From the NCBI RefSeq assembly GCF_021952865.1, contig NZ_CP040792.1, positions 1,736,001 to 1,800,000 of the forward strand: a DNA stretch of 64,000 bases. The letters run 5' to 3'. Source of the DNA: Clavibacter californiensis (GTDB taxonomy: Bacteria > Actinomycetota > Actinomycetes > Actinomycetales > Microbacteriaceae). Of this stretch, positions 26,609 to 36,894 are shown piece by piece. The notes under the pieces are model-generated. The model ran no database searches and was not told the DNA's origin. It worked only from the letters and a program-made list of their open reading frames with translations. A program made the translations under genes and the position numbers. How positions within the stretch are numbered: the stretch's first letter is position 1; every line of letters starts with the position of its first letter.

Positions 26609-27682
26609 ATGGCGCACCACCCGCGACGAGATCCCGTCGCCGGCAGCCCCGGCGATCTCCCCGCCGTCTCGTACGTCATGCCGATCCTCAACGAGGCGGC
26701 CCATGTCCGCGCCGCCGTCGACAGCATGATGCGGCAAGACTACGCCGGCGACTTCGAGGTCGTCCTGGCCCTCGGTCCGAGCACAGACGGCACCACCGAG
26801 GTCGTCCGCGAGATGGCCCGGGCCGATCCGCGGATCACGAGCGTCGACAACCCCACGGGTTCCACGCCCGGCGGCCTCAATGCGGCCATCCGCGCCACGC
26901 GCCACCCCATCGTGATCCGCGTCGACGCTCACTCGCTCCTGCCGCGCGACTACACGCGCATCGCCGTCGAGACCCTGCAGGCGACCGGCGCCGACAACGT
27001 CGGCGGTCTCATGTCGGCCGAGGGGCGCACGCCGTTCGAGAAGGCCGTCGCCCGCGCGTACGGCGCCCGGGTCGGGCTCGGCGGCACCGCGCATCACGTG
27101 GGCGGCAAGGAGGGGCCGGCGGAGACCGCATACCTCGGCGCCTTCCGTCGCGAGCGTCTCGTGGAGGTAGGGCTCTTCGACGAGGGCGTGCGACGCGGCC
27201 AGGACTGGGAGCTCAACCGGCGGCTCCGCCAGAGCGGCGGACTCGTGTGGTTCACGCCGAGGATGAAGGTCACCTACCGTCCGCGCTCCACGTTCCGCTC
27301 GCTCATCCGCCAGTTCTTCGCCACCGGCCTGTGGCGCGGGGAGCTCGCGCGGCGCTACACGCGGCAGAACTCCGTGCGGTACTTCGTGCCCCCGGTCGCG
27401 GTCGCCGGAGTGGCCGCGGGGCTCCTCGTCGGCACCGCGGGCCTCGTCGGCGCGGCGCTGGGGATGCCTGGCCTGCGCCGGCTCGTCGGCGCCTTCGTCG
27501 TGCCCGGCGTCTACGCCGGCTTCGTGCTGGTGAGCGCGGTCTCGGTCGCCTCGCGGGACGGCGCCGCGACGATGCTGCGCTTCGCGGCGGTCCTCCCGTC
27601 CATCCACTTCAGCTGGGGCACCGGGTTCGTGCTCGGCTTCCTCGAGCTCACCGACGACCTCGACGGGCACACCGGCCGATGA
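26609..27682 (+). CDS. Glycosyltransferase family 2 with C-terminal membrane segments
   Basis: 357 aa. A GT-A domain has VSYVMPILNEAAHV near residue 20, a DAHS metal-binding (DxD-like) site near 112, AYLGAFRRE near 172 and a base-region motif RGQDWELNRRLR near 195. Two hydrophobic segments near 265-285 and 295-320 anchor it in the membrane. It should transfer a sugar from a nucleotide donor to a lipid or polymer acceptor. It overlaps the CDP-alcohol transferase gene (ATGA) and starts the cell-wall polymer run. Confidence 0.9.
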   Translation: MAHHPRRDPVAGSPGDLPAVSYVMPILNEAAHVRAAVDSMMRQDYAGDFEVVLALGPSTDGTTEVVREMARADPRITSVDNPTGSTPGGLNAAIRATRHPIVIRVDAHSLLPRDYTRIAVETLQATGADNVGGLMSAEGRTPFEKAVARAYGARVGLGGTAHHVGGKEGPAETAYLGAFRRERLVEVGLFDEGVRRGQDWELNRRLRQSGGLVWFTPRMKVTYRPRSTFRSLIRQFFATGLWRGELARRYTRQNSVRYFVPPVAVAGVAAGLLVGTAGLVGAALGMPGLRRLVGAFVVPGVYAGFVLVSAVSVASRDGAATMLRFAAVLPSIHFSWGTGFVLGFLELTDDLDGHTGR

Positions 27683-28500
27683 GCGCCTCTCACGGCACCG
27701 GCGAGCGCGGCCTGCCCACCTCCATCGCCGAGCTCCGCCGCGTGACGCAGCCGCCCGAGGTGCGACTCCGCGCGAACGCCGAGCACTGGACGGCGCACCT
27801 GTACCTGCGCGACCTCTCGCCGTACCTGACATGGTTGCTGCTGCGGACGAGGATCAGCGCGAACGGGGTCACCGTCGTCATGATCCTCACGGGGTGGGCG
27901 GCCGCCGCCGCGCTCCTCATCCCCGGCATCGCGGGGGCCGCCCTCGCGCTGGTCCTCGGCCAGCTGCAGATGCTGGTGGACTGCTGCGACGGCGAGGTGG
28001 CGCGCTGGCGGCGCACGTCGTCGCCGGTCGGCCACTTCCTCGACGCCGTCGGGCACTACTCCACCGAGACGCTGATCGCGCTCGCCCTCGGGATACGCGC
28101 CGCCGCCTACCCCTTCGAGGCGCCGGTCGATCTGCCGTGGACGACCCTCGCGTTCGCCCTGGCGCTCGTGATCGTGCTGAACAAGGCGCTGAACGACATG
28201 GTCCGCGTCGCGCGGGCGTCGGCCGACCTGCCCAAGGCTCCTGTCGGCGCCGGCACGGTCGCGTCACAGCACTCCCTGATCGCCACGGCTCGCCGTGTCG
28301 TGCGGTTCCTGCCGTTCCACCGGATGTTCCACTCGGTGGAGCTCACCATCGTGACCTTCGTCGTCGCGGTGATCGGCCTCGTCGCGGGTCAGCCGGAGAC
28401 CGACCGGGTGTACCTCGTCGTCCTGGTGCCGCTCGCGGTGCTGGCGCTCGTCGGGCACTTCGTCATGATCGTCACCTCGCGTCGGCTGACGTCCGCGTGA
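27679..28500 (+). CDS. CDP-alcohol phosphatidyltransferase family protein
   Basis: 273 aa with about six membrane helices. The CDP-alcohol phosphotransferase signature is seen near residues 97-122 as DCCDGEVAR, eight residues, G, three residues, D, three residues and then His. The family consensus ends in Asp at that last position, usually the catalytic base. Either this subfamily uses His or activity is altered. It would join a CDP-linked alcohol to a phosphoryl acceptor in the membrane. Tightly coupled on both sides to glycosyltransferase genes, so a role in polymer or glycolipid synthesis is likely. Confidence 0.88.
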   Translation: MSASHGTGERGLPTSIAELRRVTQPPEVRLRANAEHWTAHLYLRDLSPYLTWLLLRTRISANGVTVVMILTGWAAAAALLIPGIAGAALALVLGQLQMLVDCCDGEVARWRRTSSPVGHFLDAVGHYSTETLIALALGIRAAAYPFEAPVDLPWTTLAFALALVIVLNKALNDMVRVARASADLPKAPVGAGTVASQHSLIATARRVVRFLPFHRMFHSVELTIVTFVVAVIGLVAGQPETDRVYLVVLVPLAVLALVGHFVMIVTSRRLTSA

Positions 28501-29372
28501 CGGTCGCCGTCCCGCGCGTCGGCGTCGTCGTCCTCAGCCAGGGGCGGCGGCCGGAGGGGCTGGCGGCGTCGCTCGCCTCGGTGCTGCGGCAGCAGGGCGT
28601 CGCGCTCGACGTCGTCGTGGTGGGCAACGGCTGGGATCCCGTGGGCCTGCCCGACGGCGTGCGGGGCCTGCACCTGCCCGAGAACCTGGGCATCCCCGCA
28701 GGGCGCAACGCCGGGGTCCCGCTCGTCGCCGGCGAGACGCTGTTCTTCCTCGACGACGACGAGACCGTGCCGAGCGCGGCGTTCCTCGCGGACTCCCTCG
28801 AGCTGATGCGGACGACGGGTGACATCGCGCTCATCCAGCCGCGGATCATCGACCCGACCGGTGCCGCCACGCCCCGCCGCTGGATCCCGCGCATCCGCAA
28901 GGGCGATCCCGCGAGCTCGAGCGCGGTCATGTCCGTGCTGGAGGGCGCCGTCGTCGTCCGCCGCGACGCGTTCGAGGCCGCTGGCGGCTGGGCGGGGGAG
29001 TTCTTCTACGCCCACGAGGGGATCGAGCTCGCATGGCGGATCTGGGATCAGGGGCTCCGCGCCTGGTACGCGGGCGCCCTCGTCGCCCATCACCCCGCCG
29101 TCGCCCCCACCCGGCATGCGGAGTACCACCGCCTGAACGCGCGCAACCGGGTCTGGCTCGCGCGACGCAACCTGCCGCTGCCGCTCGTGCCCGTGTACGT
29201 CGGGTCGTGGACGGCGGTGCAGCTGATCCGCAGCGTGCGCAACCGGGACGGCCTCGGCACCTGGCTGCGCGGCTGGCGCGAGGGGTGGACGACGTCGCCC
29301 GGGCCGCGTCGTCCGATGTCGTGGAGGACCGTCGTCCGCATGACGCGCGCGGGCAGGCCGCCCGTCATCTGA
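28497..29372 (+). CDS. Glycosyltransferase family 2
   Basis: 291 aa, no clear membrane helix. GT-A features: VGVVVLSQGRRPEGL near residue 8, ENLGIPAGRNAGV near 68 (rhamnosyl/WbbL-like signature), LDDDETV near 85 (metal-binding acidic cluster) and an acidic EGIELAWR near 182 in the base region. It should add one sugar in the cytosol. GTG at 28497 overlaps the stop of the upstream gene (GTGA). Confidence 0.9.
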   Translation: MTVAVPRVGVVVLSQGRRPEGLAASLASVLRQQGVALDVVVVGNGWDPVGLPDGVRGLHLPENLGIPAGRNAGVPLVAGETLFFLDDDETVPSAAFLADSLELMRTTGDIALIQPRIIDPTGAATPRRWIPRIRKGDPASSSAVMSVLEGAVVVRRDAFEAAGGWAGEFFYAHEGIELAWRIWDQGLRAWYAGALVAHHPAVAPTRHAEYHRLNARNRVWLARRNLPLPLVPVYVGSWTAVQLIRSVRNRDGLGTWLRGWREGWTTSPGPRRPMSWRTVVRMTRAGRPPVI

Positions 29373-29457
29373 TCGTGATCCGACCCCGCTCGGTCACGAT
29401 CGCACACCGTTCCGCGCCCCCGGCCGGGGCGCGTCCGGAGGCACCCGGAGCGCTGGC

Positions 29458-29463
29458 TACGGT
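29458..29463 (+). promoter_or_regulatory. Probable -10 of the glycerophosphotransferase-like gene, leaderless
   Basis: TACGGT, 6 nt before the ATG at 29470. Confidence 0.5.
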
Positions 29464-29469
29464 GGACGC

Positions 29470-30756
29470 ATGGGTCTCCTGAACGACGCTCGCCTCGGCG
29501 TGCGCGCTGTCCGCTCGCTGGTCCAGCAGCGCAGTGCGCGCGGGACCCTCCAGCGCAAGCTCGCGCTCCGTGCCCCCTCGCCCCGAGGCGAGTACCGCGT
29601 CGCCGTGTACTTCGCCGACTCGGCCGTGAACATGTACCAGATCCGCCAGTGGTACCGGCCGCTCGTGGAGCTGGCCCGCACGCATCCGGTCGTCATCCTG
29701 AGCCGCCACCCGAGCGGGGCGAACGCGCTCCTCGACGAGAGCCCCCTCCCGGTGGAGTACGTGCGCCGCGTCGCGGACCTCGAGCGGGTCATCGCGGAGC
29801 AGGACATCCGCGTCGTCCTCTACGTCAACCAGAACACCCGGAACTTCCAGATGATGCGGTACGGACGCCGCTGGCATGTCTTCGTCAACCATGGCGAGTC
29901 CGACAAGATGTACATGACCACCAACCAGTTCAAGGCGTACGACTACAGCCTCATCGCGGGCGACGCCGCCCGCGCCCGGCTCGGCAAGGTCCTCTGGGAC
30001 TACGACCTCGACCGCCGCGCGATCCCCATCGGCCGTCCGCAGGCGGATCACTACGCCGGTGAGCTGCCCTACGCGCCCGACGACCGCACGGTCGTGCTCT
30101 ACGCGCCCACGTGGGAGGGGGACCGCGCCGCCGCCGCGTACGGATCCCTCGCGTCCCATGGCGTGCCGCTGGTGCGTGACCTCATCGCGACCGGGCGGCA
30201 TAGGGTGGTCTACCGGCCGCACCCGCGGTCGGGTGTCGTCGATCCCGGATACGCGCGCGCGAACCGGGAGATCGCCGCGATGCTCGAGCGGGCGAACGCG
30301 CAGGATCCCTCGGCGCAGCACGTCGTCGACCGCTCGCGCGAGCTCGCCTGGCAGCTGTCCGCCGCCGACCTCGCCATCGTCGACATCTCCGCGATGGTCT
30401 ACGACCGCCTCGCGGCGGGACGCCCGCTGATGGTGACGCGGCCGGTCCGGCCGGAGGCCCAGATCGACACCGACGGCTACCTCTCCGACTGCGAGTGGCT
30501 GACGGCGGATGACGCGTGCGACATCGTCACCCGGCTGGACGCGCTGCAGCACGACGCGGCCGCGGATCGCCGGCTCGCAGCGTGGGTCCGCCACTACTTC
30601 GGCGACACCTCTCCCGGCGCGGCGACCGCGCGCTTCCACGGGGCGATCGACCACCTCATGGGGGAGTGGGAGCGGCACGCGGCTCTGCACGCCCGGGACG
30701 GCGGCGACGGCCCGCCGTCCGACGACCAGGTCGACGACGAGGACGAGGACGCCTGA
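29470..30756 (+). CDS. CDP-glycerol glycerophosphotransferase-like protein
   Basis: 428 aa. Resembles the C-terminal catalytic domain of TagB/TagF enzymes, which move glycerol-phosphate from CDP-glycerol onto wall teichoic acid. Family landmarks: VFVNHGESDKMY near residue 140, YDYSLIAGDAA near 157, VLYAPTWEGD near 210, VVYRPHPR near 245 and DLAIVDISAMVYDRLAAGRPL near 300. No membrane helix; peripheral at the inner face. The C-terminus ends in an Asp/Glu-rich tail. Own leaderless promoter after the GT2 genes. Confidence 0.88.
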   Translation: MGLLNDARLGVRAVRSLVQQRSARGTLQRKLALRAPSPRGEYRVAVYFADSAVNMYQIRQWYRPLVELARTHPVVILSRHPSGANALLDESPLPVEYVRRVADLERVIAEQDIRVVLYVNQNTRNFQMMRYGRRWHVFVNHGESDKMYMTTNQFKAYDYSLIAGDAARARLGKVLWDYDLDRRAIPIGRPQADHYAGELPYAPDDRTVVLYAPTWEGDRAAAAYGSLASHGVPLVRDLIATGRHRVVYRPHPRSGVVDPGYARANREIAAMLERANAQDPSAQHVVDRSRELAWQLSAADLAIVDISAMVYDRLAAGRPLMVTRPVRPEAQIDTDGYLSDCEWLTADDACDIVTRLDALQHDAAADRRLAAWVRHYFGDTSPGAATARFHGAIDHLMGEWERHAALHARDGGDGPPSDDQVDDEDEDA

Positions 30757-30802
30757 GGCTCGGCGGGATCGAGCGACGAGGCCCACCTGCCTGCGGGCTG
30801 CG

Positions 30803-31552
30803 TCAGCCCTTCGCGGCCTTCTTCTCGGCGACGCGGATCACGCGCGGCTTCTTCTCCGGCACCGCCAGCTCCTCGGGGAATCCGGCCGGAGCGGGGCCGA
30901 AGGCCTGACGGGAGCTCGCGACGATCTTCCCGCCCAGCATCCGGTTGCCGGCGCCGCCGACGACCGCCCCGATGCCGAACGGCACCGCCCGGCCGATGGC
31001 GCTCGCGCTCTGGTTCACCACGAATCGCTTGATGAAGGCGCGCTTGATGCGGTCCGCGATGGGTCCGATCGCGAACGAGGGCAGGCCAGAGGTGATGGCG
31101 CGGCCCCAGTTGGCGTTCCGGTCGACGGGCTGGCCGGAGAACTGGCCCGTGAACTGCTGGATGACCTGCGCACCCGGAGCGCCGAGCATCATCGTCATGA
31201 CGAGGGCCCTGGCACGGGCCGGGTCCTCGACGGTGATGCCGTGCACCTCGGTGATCGACTGCGCGAACAGGGCGCTCGCCTCGAGGAAGCCGGCCGTCTC
31301 CACGCCCGTGAGCGCGAGGGACACGCCGGTGCCGACGCCGGGGATCACGGCGCTCGCCCCCACGGCGGCACCGCCCGCGGTGACGGCGGCGAGGAAGCGC
31401 TTCTCCAGGATCGCGATGATGCGGTCGGGTGAGGCGTCGGGGTGGCGGGCGCGGATCGAGCGGATGTGGGCGAGCACGACGGGGCGCTGCACGGACAGGA
31501 GACGATCGATGCCGGTTGCCACGGTCGGGTCGAGCTCGGAGGCGTCCTTCAT
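30803..31552 (-). CDS. Conserved protein of unknown function with glycine-rich hydrophobic segments
   Basis: 249 aa. A helical N-terminus is followed by Gly/Ala-rich hydrophobic stretches near residues 52-95 (AGGAAVGASAVIPGVGTGVSLAL) and near 190-205 (FGIGAVVGGAGNRML), suggesting membrane association. The C-terminus is rich in Lys and Pro. Resembles conserved actinobacterial proteins without known role. Transcribed against the neighbouring polymer genes, with TAGGCT 6 nt before the ATG. Confidence 0.72.
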   Translation of the reverse strand: MKDASELDPTVATGIDRLLSVQRPVVLAHIRSIRARHPDASPDRIIAILEKRFLAAVTAGGAAVGASAVIPGVGTGVSLALTGVETAGFLEASALFAQSITEVHGITVEDPARARALVMTMMLGAPGAQVIQQFTGQFSGQPVDRNANWGRAITSGLPSFAIGPIADRIKRAFIKRFVVNQSASAIGRAVPFGIGAVVGGAGNRMLGGKIVASSRQAFGPAPAGFPEELAVPEKKPRVIRVAEKKAAKG

Positions 31553-31558
31553 GCTGCG

Positions 31559-31564
31559 AGCCTA
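31559..31564 (-). promoter_or_regulatory. Probable -10 of the gene ending at 30803, leaderless
   Basis: TAGGCT on the minus strand, 6 nt before the ATG at 31552. Confidence 0.5.
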
Positions 31565-31694
31565 CGCGCGGCACCTGTGCCGTTCGTCCCCTCGTCGTCC
31601 ACCGGATGGAGGCGCGCCTGACCCGCCTATCCGCGGAGGCACAGGCACAAGCGCATGGGGCGTCGCCGCTCTGGTCATTCCTCCATGTGACGGA

Positions 31695-31700
31695 TAAGCA
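31695..31700 (+). promoter_or_regulatory. Possible -10 of the small XRE regulator, leaderless
   Basis: TAAGCA, 6 nt before the ATG at 31707. Differs from TANNNT at the last base. Confidence 0.35.
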
Positions 31701-31706
31701 TGTGCC

Positions 31707-32030
31707 ATGGTCACCACCGTCTCCGACGCCGCCGCCGAGTTCGGCTCCCGCGTGCGCGAGCAGCGCCAGCGCATCGGCATCAGCCAGGAGACGCTCGCGG
31801 AGCTCTCCGGCATCCACTGGACGGCCCTCGGCAAGATCGAGCGCGGCCAACGCAACCCGAGCCTGCGCAACATCATCAAGATCGCGAGCGGGCTCGACGT
31901 GGATGCGGGGCTCCTCGTGACGGGCCTCACGGCCGACATGCTGCCGCAGGACGACGGCGACTCGCCCGCCGAGCTGATCCGTCTGGAGCGCGAGCGGGAC
32001 CGACGCGGGACCACGCCCGTCAGAAGCTGA
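31707..32030 (+). CDS. XRE-family HTH regulator
   Basis: 107 aa. One Cro/C1-type helix-turn-helix covers residues about 12-68 (RVREQRQRIGISQETLAELSG, then WTALGKIERGQRNPSLRNIIKIASGL). The C-terminal 35 residues are charged and probably flexible. It should bind DNA as a dimer. No partner gene is evident: its 3' end overlaps the convergent hypothetical gene by 11 bp, and the divergent gene is of unknown function. Confidence 0.9.
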   Translation: MVTTVSDAAAEFGSRVREQRQRIGISQETLAELSGIHWTALGKIERGQRNPSLRNIIKIASGLDVDAGLLVTGLTADMLPQDDGDSPAELIRLERERDRRGTTPVRS

Positions 32031-32331
32031 CCCGCCACAGGTACTCGCCCCCGTCCGGTCGGAACCAGCGCACCACGAGGATCGTGTCGAGCGCCAGGTC
32101 GTCGCCGCGGATCGTGGTGGACAGGCGCTCTCCCGGCCGCACCGTGACGGGCGCGCGCGACAGCAGGGTGCCCGACCCGAGCAGGTGCAGCGAGATGGCG
32201 TGCAGCACCTCCTCACCGACGTTGACCAGCGCGAAGCGCGGCCGCTCGAGCGTGCGGTCGAAGTGCCAGGGCACGCGGTACGCGGGCTCGGGATCGGGGC
32301 GGATGGGCAGGGGCGGGACCGGTCGCAGCAT
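32020..32331 (-). CDS. Hypothetical protein
   Basis: 103 aa, predicted mostly beta-strand, with RFALVNVGEEVLHAISLHLLGSG and LALDTILVVRWFRPDGGEYLWRVSF. It has no signal peptide or helix. Coding is supported by codon bias and by TACCGT placed 6 nt before the ATG. Family not recognised. Confidence 0.65.
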   Translation of the reverse strand: MLRPVPPLPIRPDPEPAYRVPWHFDRTLERPRFALVNVGEEVLHAISLHLLGSGTLLSRAPVTVRPGERLSTTIRGDDLALDTILVVRWFRPDGGEYLWRVSF

Positions 32332-32337
32332 GCGTGC

Positions 32338-32343
32338 ACGGTA
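32338..32343 (-). promoter_or_regulatory. Probable -10 of the hypothetical gene, leaderless
   Basis: TACCGT on the minus strand, 6 nt before the ATG at 32331. Confidence 0.5.
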
Positions 32344-32415
32344 GGGGCGGCGTGCGACGTGCGGGGTCGCGGGCCTGTGGAAGGGCAGGGCTGGGGAGGA
32401 GGGGAGCGCCTCGGC

Positions 32416-33195
32416 CTATGCGCCGGTCGGAGCCGGCGGGTTGTGGTCGGCGTTGTAGGCGTCCATGACCTCGTCGATGGGGCCGTCGAGCACGAGGGCG
32501 CCCTTGTCGAGGTACAGCCCGCGCGTGCAGAAGCGGCGGAGGTCGCGCTCGTTGTGCGAGACGAAGAACAGCGTGCGTCCCTCCGCGAGCATCTCCTCGA
32601 TGCGGTGGTAGCACTTCTCCCGGAACGCCCGGTCGCCCACGGCGAGGACCTCGTCGACCAGGAGCACCGGCTCGTCGAGCCGCGAGATCACGGCGAACGC
32701 GATGCGCACCTTCATGCCGCTCGAGAGGTGCTTGTAGGGGGTGTCGACGAAGTCCGGGATCTCGGCGAAGGCGATGATCTCGTCGAACCGCGCGTCGATC
32801 TCGGCCTTGGACATGCCGTGGAGACCCGCCGTGAGGTAGATGTTGTCGCGGACCGTCAGGTCGTTGACGAAGCCGCCCGTGATCTCGATCAGCGGTGCGA
32901 CGCCGGCATGGACGCCGATCGACCCCTCGTCGGCGATGAGCACCTCGGCGACGAGCTTGAGGAGCGTCGACTTGCCCTGGCCGTTGCGGCCGACCACGCC
33001 GATGGCCTCGCCCTGCCGCACCTCGAAGGACACGTGGCGCAGAGCCCAGAACTCGCCCGGTCGCGCGCGCCGCGCCGATCCCGCGAAGAGGTCCTTGAAG
33101 CTGCGCCGGGCCTTCCGGTTGCGGCGGAAGCGGATGCCGGCGTCGTCGACCGAGAGCACGGTGCGCGGGTCCGGCGAGGGGAGCGATGCAGCCAT
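32416..33195 (-). CDS. Polysaccharide/teichoic acid export ATPase (TagH-like)
   Basis: 259 aa. Walker A GRNGQGKSTLLK near residue 70, signature LSSGMKVRIAFA near 155, Walker B LLVDEVLAVGD near 178 and switch His in FVSHNERD near 210. The DEVLAVGD sequence and N-terminal RFRRNRKARRSFKDLF are typical of TagH/Wzt-type polymer exporters. It powers flipping of a lipid-linked polymer. The ATG shares bases with the permease stop (ATGA). No C-terminal polymer-binding domain, so it is the short form. Confidence 0.93.
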   Translation of the reverse strand: MAASLPSPDPRTVLSVDDAGIRFRRNRKARRSFKDLFAGSARRARPGEFWALRHVSFEVRQGEAIGVVGRNGQGKSTLLKLVAEVLIADEGSIGVHAGVAPLIEITGGFVNDLTVRDNIYLTAGLHGMSKAEIDARFDEIIAFAEIPDFVDTPYKHLSSGMKVRIAFAVISRLDEPVLLVDEVLAVGDRAFREKCYHRIEEMLAEGRTLFFVSHNERDLRRFCTRGLYLDKGALVLDGPIDEVMDAYNADHNPPAPTGA

Positions 33196-34019
33196 CAGAT
33201 CTCCTTCAGGACGGCGGGCAGGGAGCGGCGGAAGACCAGCGCGCCCACCGCGACCAGGCCGACGGAGATCGCCGCGCTGACCCCGACCGCGTACCAGTCG
33301 AGCTCGGAGGGGAAGAACGCCGCGCGGTAGAGGCCGAAGACGCCGGTGAGGGGATTGAGCGCGGCCCAGGGATGCAGCTCGGCGGGCAGGTCGCTGGACG
33401 AGTAGACGATGGGCGAGGCGTAGAACAGGAAGCGCAGCACGAGCTTCACGGCGCGCTCGAGGTCGCGGAAGAACACGACGAGGGGCGCGATGATCAGGCC
33501 GATGCCGAGGAGCAGCGCCGCCTGGATGAGCACGGCGAGCGGGAACAGCAGCACATGGACGTCGAGGCGCGCGCCCGCGACGATCGCGAACGCCGCCAGG
33601 ACCGGGAGGCTCGCGACGAACTCGAAGCCCTTCGCGAGGACGAGCCGGAGCACCCAGATGCTGCGCGGGATGCGGGTCGAGCGCACGAGCTTCGCCTGGG
33701 AGCTGAATGCCCGCGTGAAGTCGCTCGTCGCCCCCGTGAACCACATCCACGGCAGGAGCGCCGCGAGGAGGAACACGATGTACGGCTCCTCGCCGACGTC
33801 GCGAGAGAACACGACCGTGAAGACGAACCAGTAGATGCCCGACATCACGAGCGGGTCGAGGATCGACCAGAACCAGCCGAGCGCGCTCGTCGAGTAGCGC
33901 ACCTTGAGGTCACGCGTCGTCAGCAGCCAGAGCGACCTGCGGTAGCGGGCGGCGGGGGTGCGGGATGCGCGACCGGGGCTGGCGGCGTCGGGCACGGCGG
34001 GGATCCTCTGCGTCAGCAT
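33195..34019 (-). CDS. Polysaccharide/teichoic acid export permease (TagG-like)
   Basis: 274 aa with six hydrophobic segments. The ABC-2 permease pattern of TagG/RfbA is clear: LKVRYSTSALGWFWSILDPL near residue 38, WMWFTGATSDFTRAFSSQAKLVRSTRIPR near 91-119 and VFFRDLERAVKLVLRFLFYASPI near 180-202. It forms the channel for the TagH-like ATPase encoded next. Exports a lipid-linked wall polymer. Follows the nucleotidyltransferase gene by 12 bp, so all three form one operon. Confidence 0.93.
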   Translation of the reverse strand: MLTQRIPAVPDAASPGRASRTPAARYRRSLWLLTTRDLKVRYSTSALGWFWSILDPLVMSGIYWFVFTVVFSRDVGEEPYIVFLLAALLPWMWFTGATSDFTRAFSSQAKLVRSTRIPRSIWVLRLVLAKGFEFVASLPVLAAFAIVAGARLDVHVLLFPLAVLIQAALLLGIGLIIAPLVVFFRDLERAVKLVLRFLFYASPIVYSSSDLPAELHPWAALNPLTGVFGLYRAAFFPSELDWYAVGVSAAISVGLVAVGALVFRRSLPAVLKEI

Positions 34020-34031
34020 CCCCGAGGCGGT

Positions 34032-34724
34032 CTAGACGAAGAGGTTGGCCCTCTCGAGGTCCTCCGCGAAGTCGACCTCGACCGCGTACAGGTCGGAGAT
34101 GTCTACCGGTTCGACGAGCAGGGAGTCCTGCTCGATCGCCAACTCTATTCCACGCTCGAAGTAGTCCTGGTCGGCGACCCGGGCCAGCTGGCGGATGAGG
34201 ACGGGCTTGTCGGCCTTGGAGACGTAGTTGATGCCGACCGCCTCGCCGAGGCCGCCCTTGACCGTCTTCGACAGCTCGCGGATGAAGCCCTCGGGGCTGG
34301 TCGTGTACTTGACCTCCTCGTCGGACACGCGCGAGGTGTTGACGGTGACGAACGACTGGTCGCGCGCGATCATCGCGGCGGCGCGACGGAGGATCATCGG
34401 GTCGAAGACGACGTCGCCGTTCATCCAGAGGACGCCGCCGGGGCCCGAGGCGCGGAGCGCGCGGAGCAGGCTCTTGGACGTGTTCGTCTGGTCGTACTGC
34501 TCGTTGTAGATGTAGTCGGCGTCGGGGAACGCGTCGATGATGTGGTCGAGCTTGTAGCCCACGACGATGCTGACCTTGGCGTCGTCGCCGAGGCCGAAGC
34601 GGATGTTGTCGAACTGCTGGCCCATGATGGTGCGGCCGTCGCTCAGCTCGGTGAGGGGCTTGGGGAGGCTGCGTCCGAGACGGCTGCCCATGCCTGCCGC
34701 CAGGATGACTACCTGCGTGGTCAT
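34032..34724 (-). CDS. Sugar/choline-phosphate nucleotidyltransferase (LicC-like)
   Basis: 230 aa. The N-terminal nucleotide-binding loop LAAGMGSRLGRSLPKPL lies at residues 8-24, MNGDVVFD near 100 supplies a metal-binding Asp, and a C-terminal EVDFAEDLERA acidic pair is typical of the family. It activates a sugar or polyol phosphate with CTP/UTP to make the donor for the polymer pathway. ATG at 34724 follows GGAGAA. First gene of the TagGH-like export operon, which supports the role. Confidence 0.88.
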   Translation of the reverse strand: MTTQVVILAAGMGSRLGRSLPKPLTELSDGRTIMGQQFDNIRFGLGDDAKVSIVVGYKLDHIIDAFPDADYIYNEQYDQTNTSKSLLRALRASGPGGVLWMNGDVVFDPMILRRAAAMIARDQSFVTVNTSRVSDEEVKYTTSPEGFIRELSKTVKGGLGEAVGINYVSKADKPVLIRQLARVADQDYFERGIELAIEQDSLLVEPVDISDLYAVEVDFAEDLERANLFV

Positions 34725-35004
34725 GTGTTCTCCGTTCGATGCGGGGTGCCGAGTCCGCTCGGCAGCCCTCGGACATCGAGGGTTCGCCGGGACTTCACCC
34801 GCGGGTTTCCTGTTCGACACGCCGTCATGCCGACTTCATCGTACGCCGCGGGCGGGGAAATAGGCGGGATCGGGGGCGGGGTCGTGTCCCTTTCGTGATG
34901 TGGATGCGCGTCCGCCGAGGACGCGTCTGGTGCGATCCGGGGCCGGGGCGGTCGCGCACGCGGACCTCCGAGGACGACGCACCGGGCACGGAGGACCACC
35001 TTGC

Positions 35005-35010
35005 TAACGT
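35005..35010 (+). promoter_or_regulatory. Probable -10 of ABC ATPase, leaderless
   Basis: TAACGT, 6 nt before the GTG at 35017. Confidence 0.5.
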
Positions 35011-35016
35011 GGGGCT

Positions 35017-36869
<1,853 letters not shown>

Positions 36870-36894
<25 letters not shown>

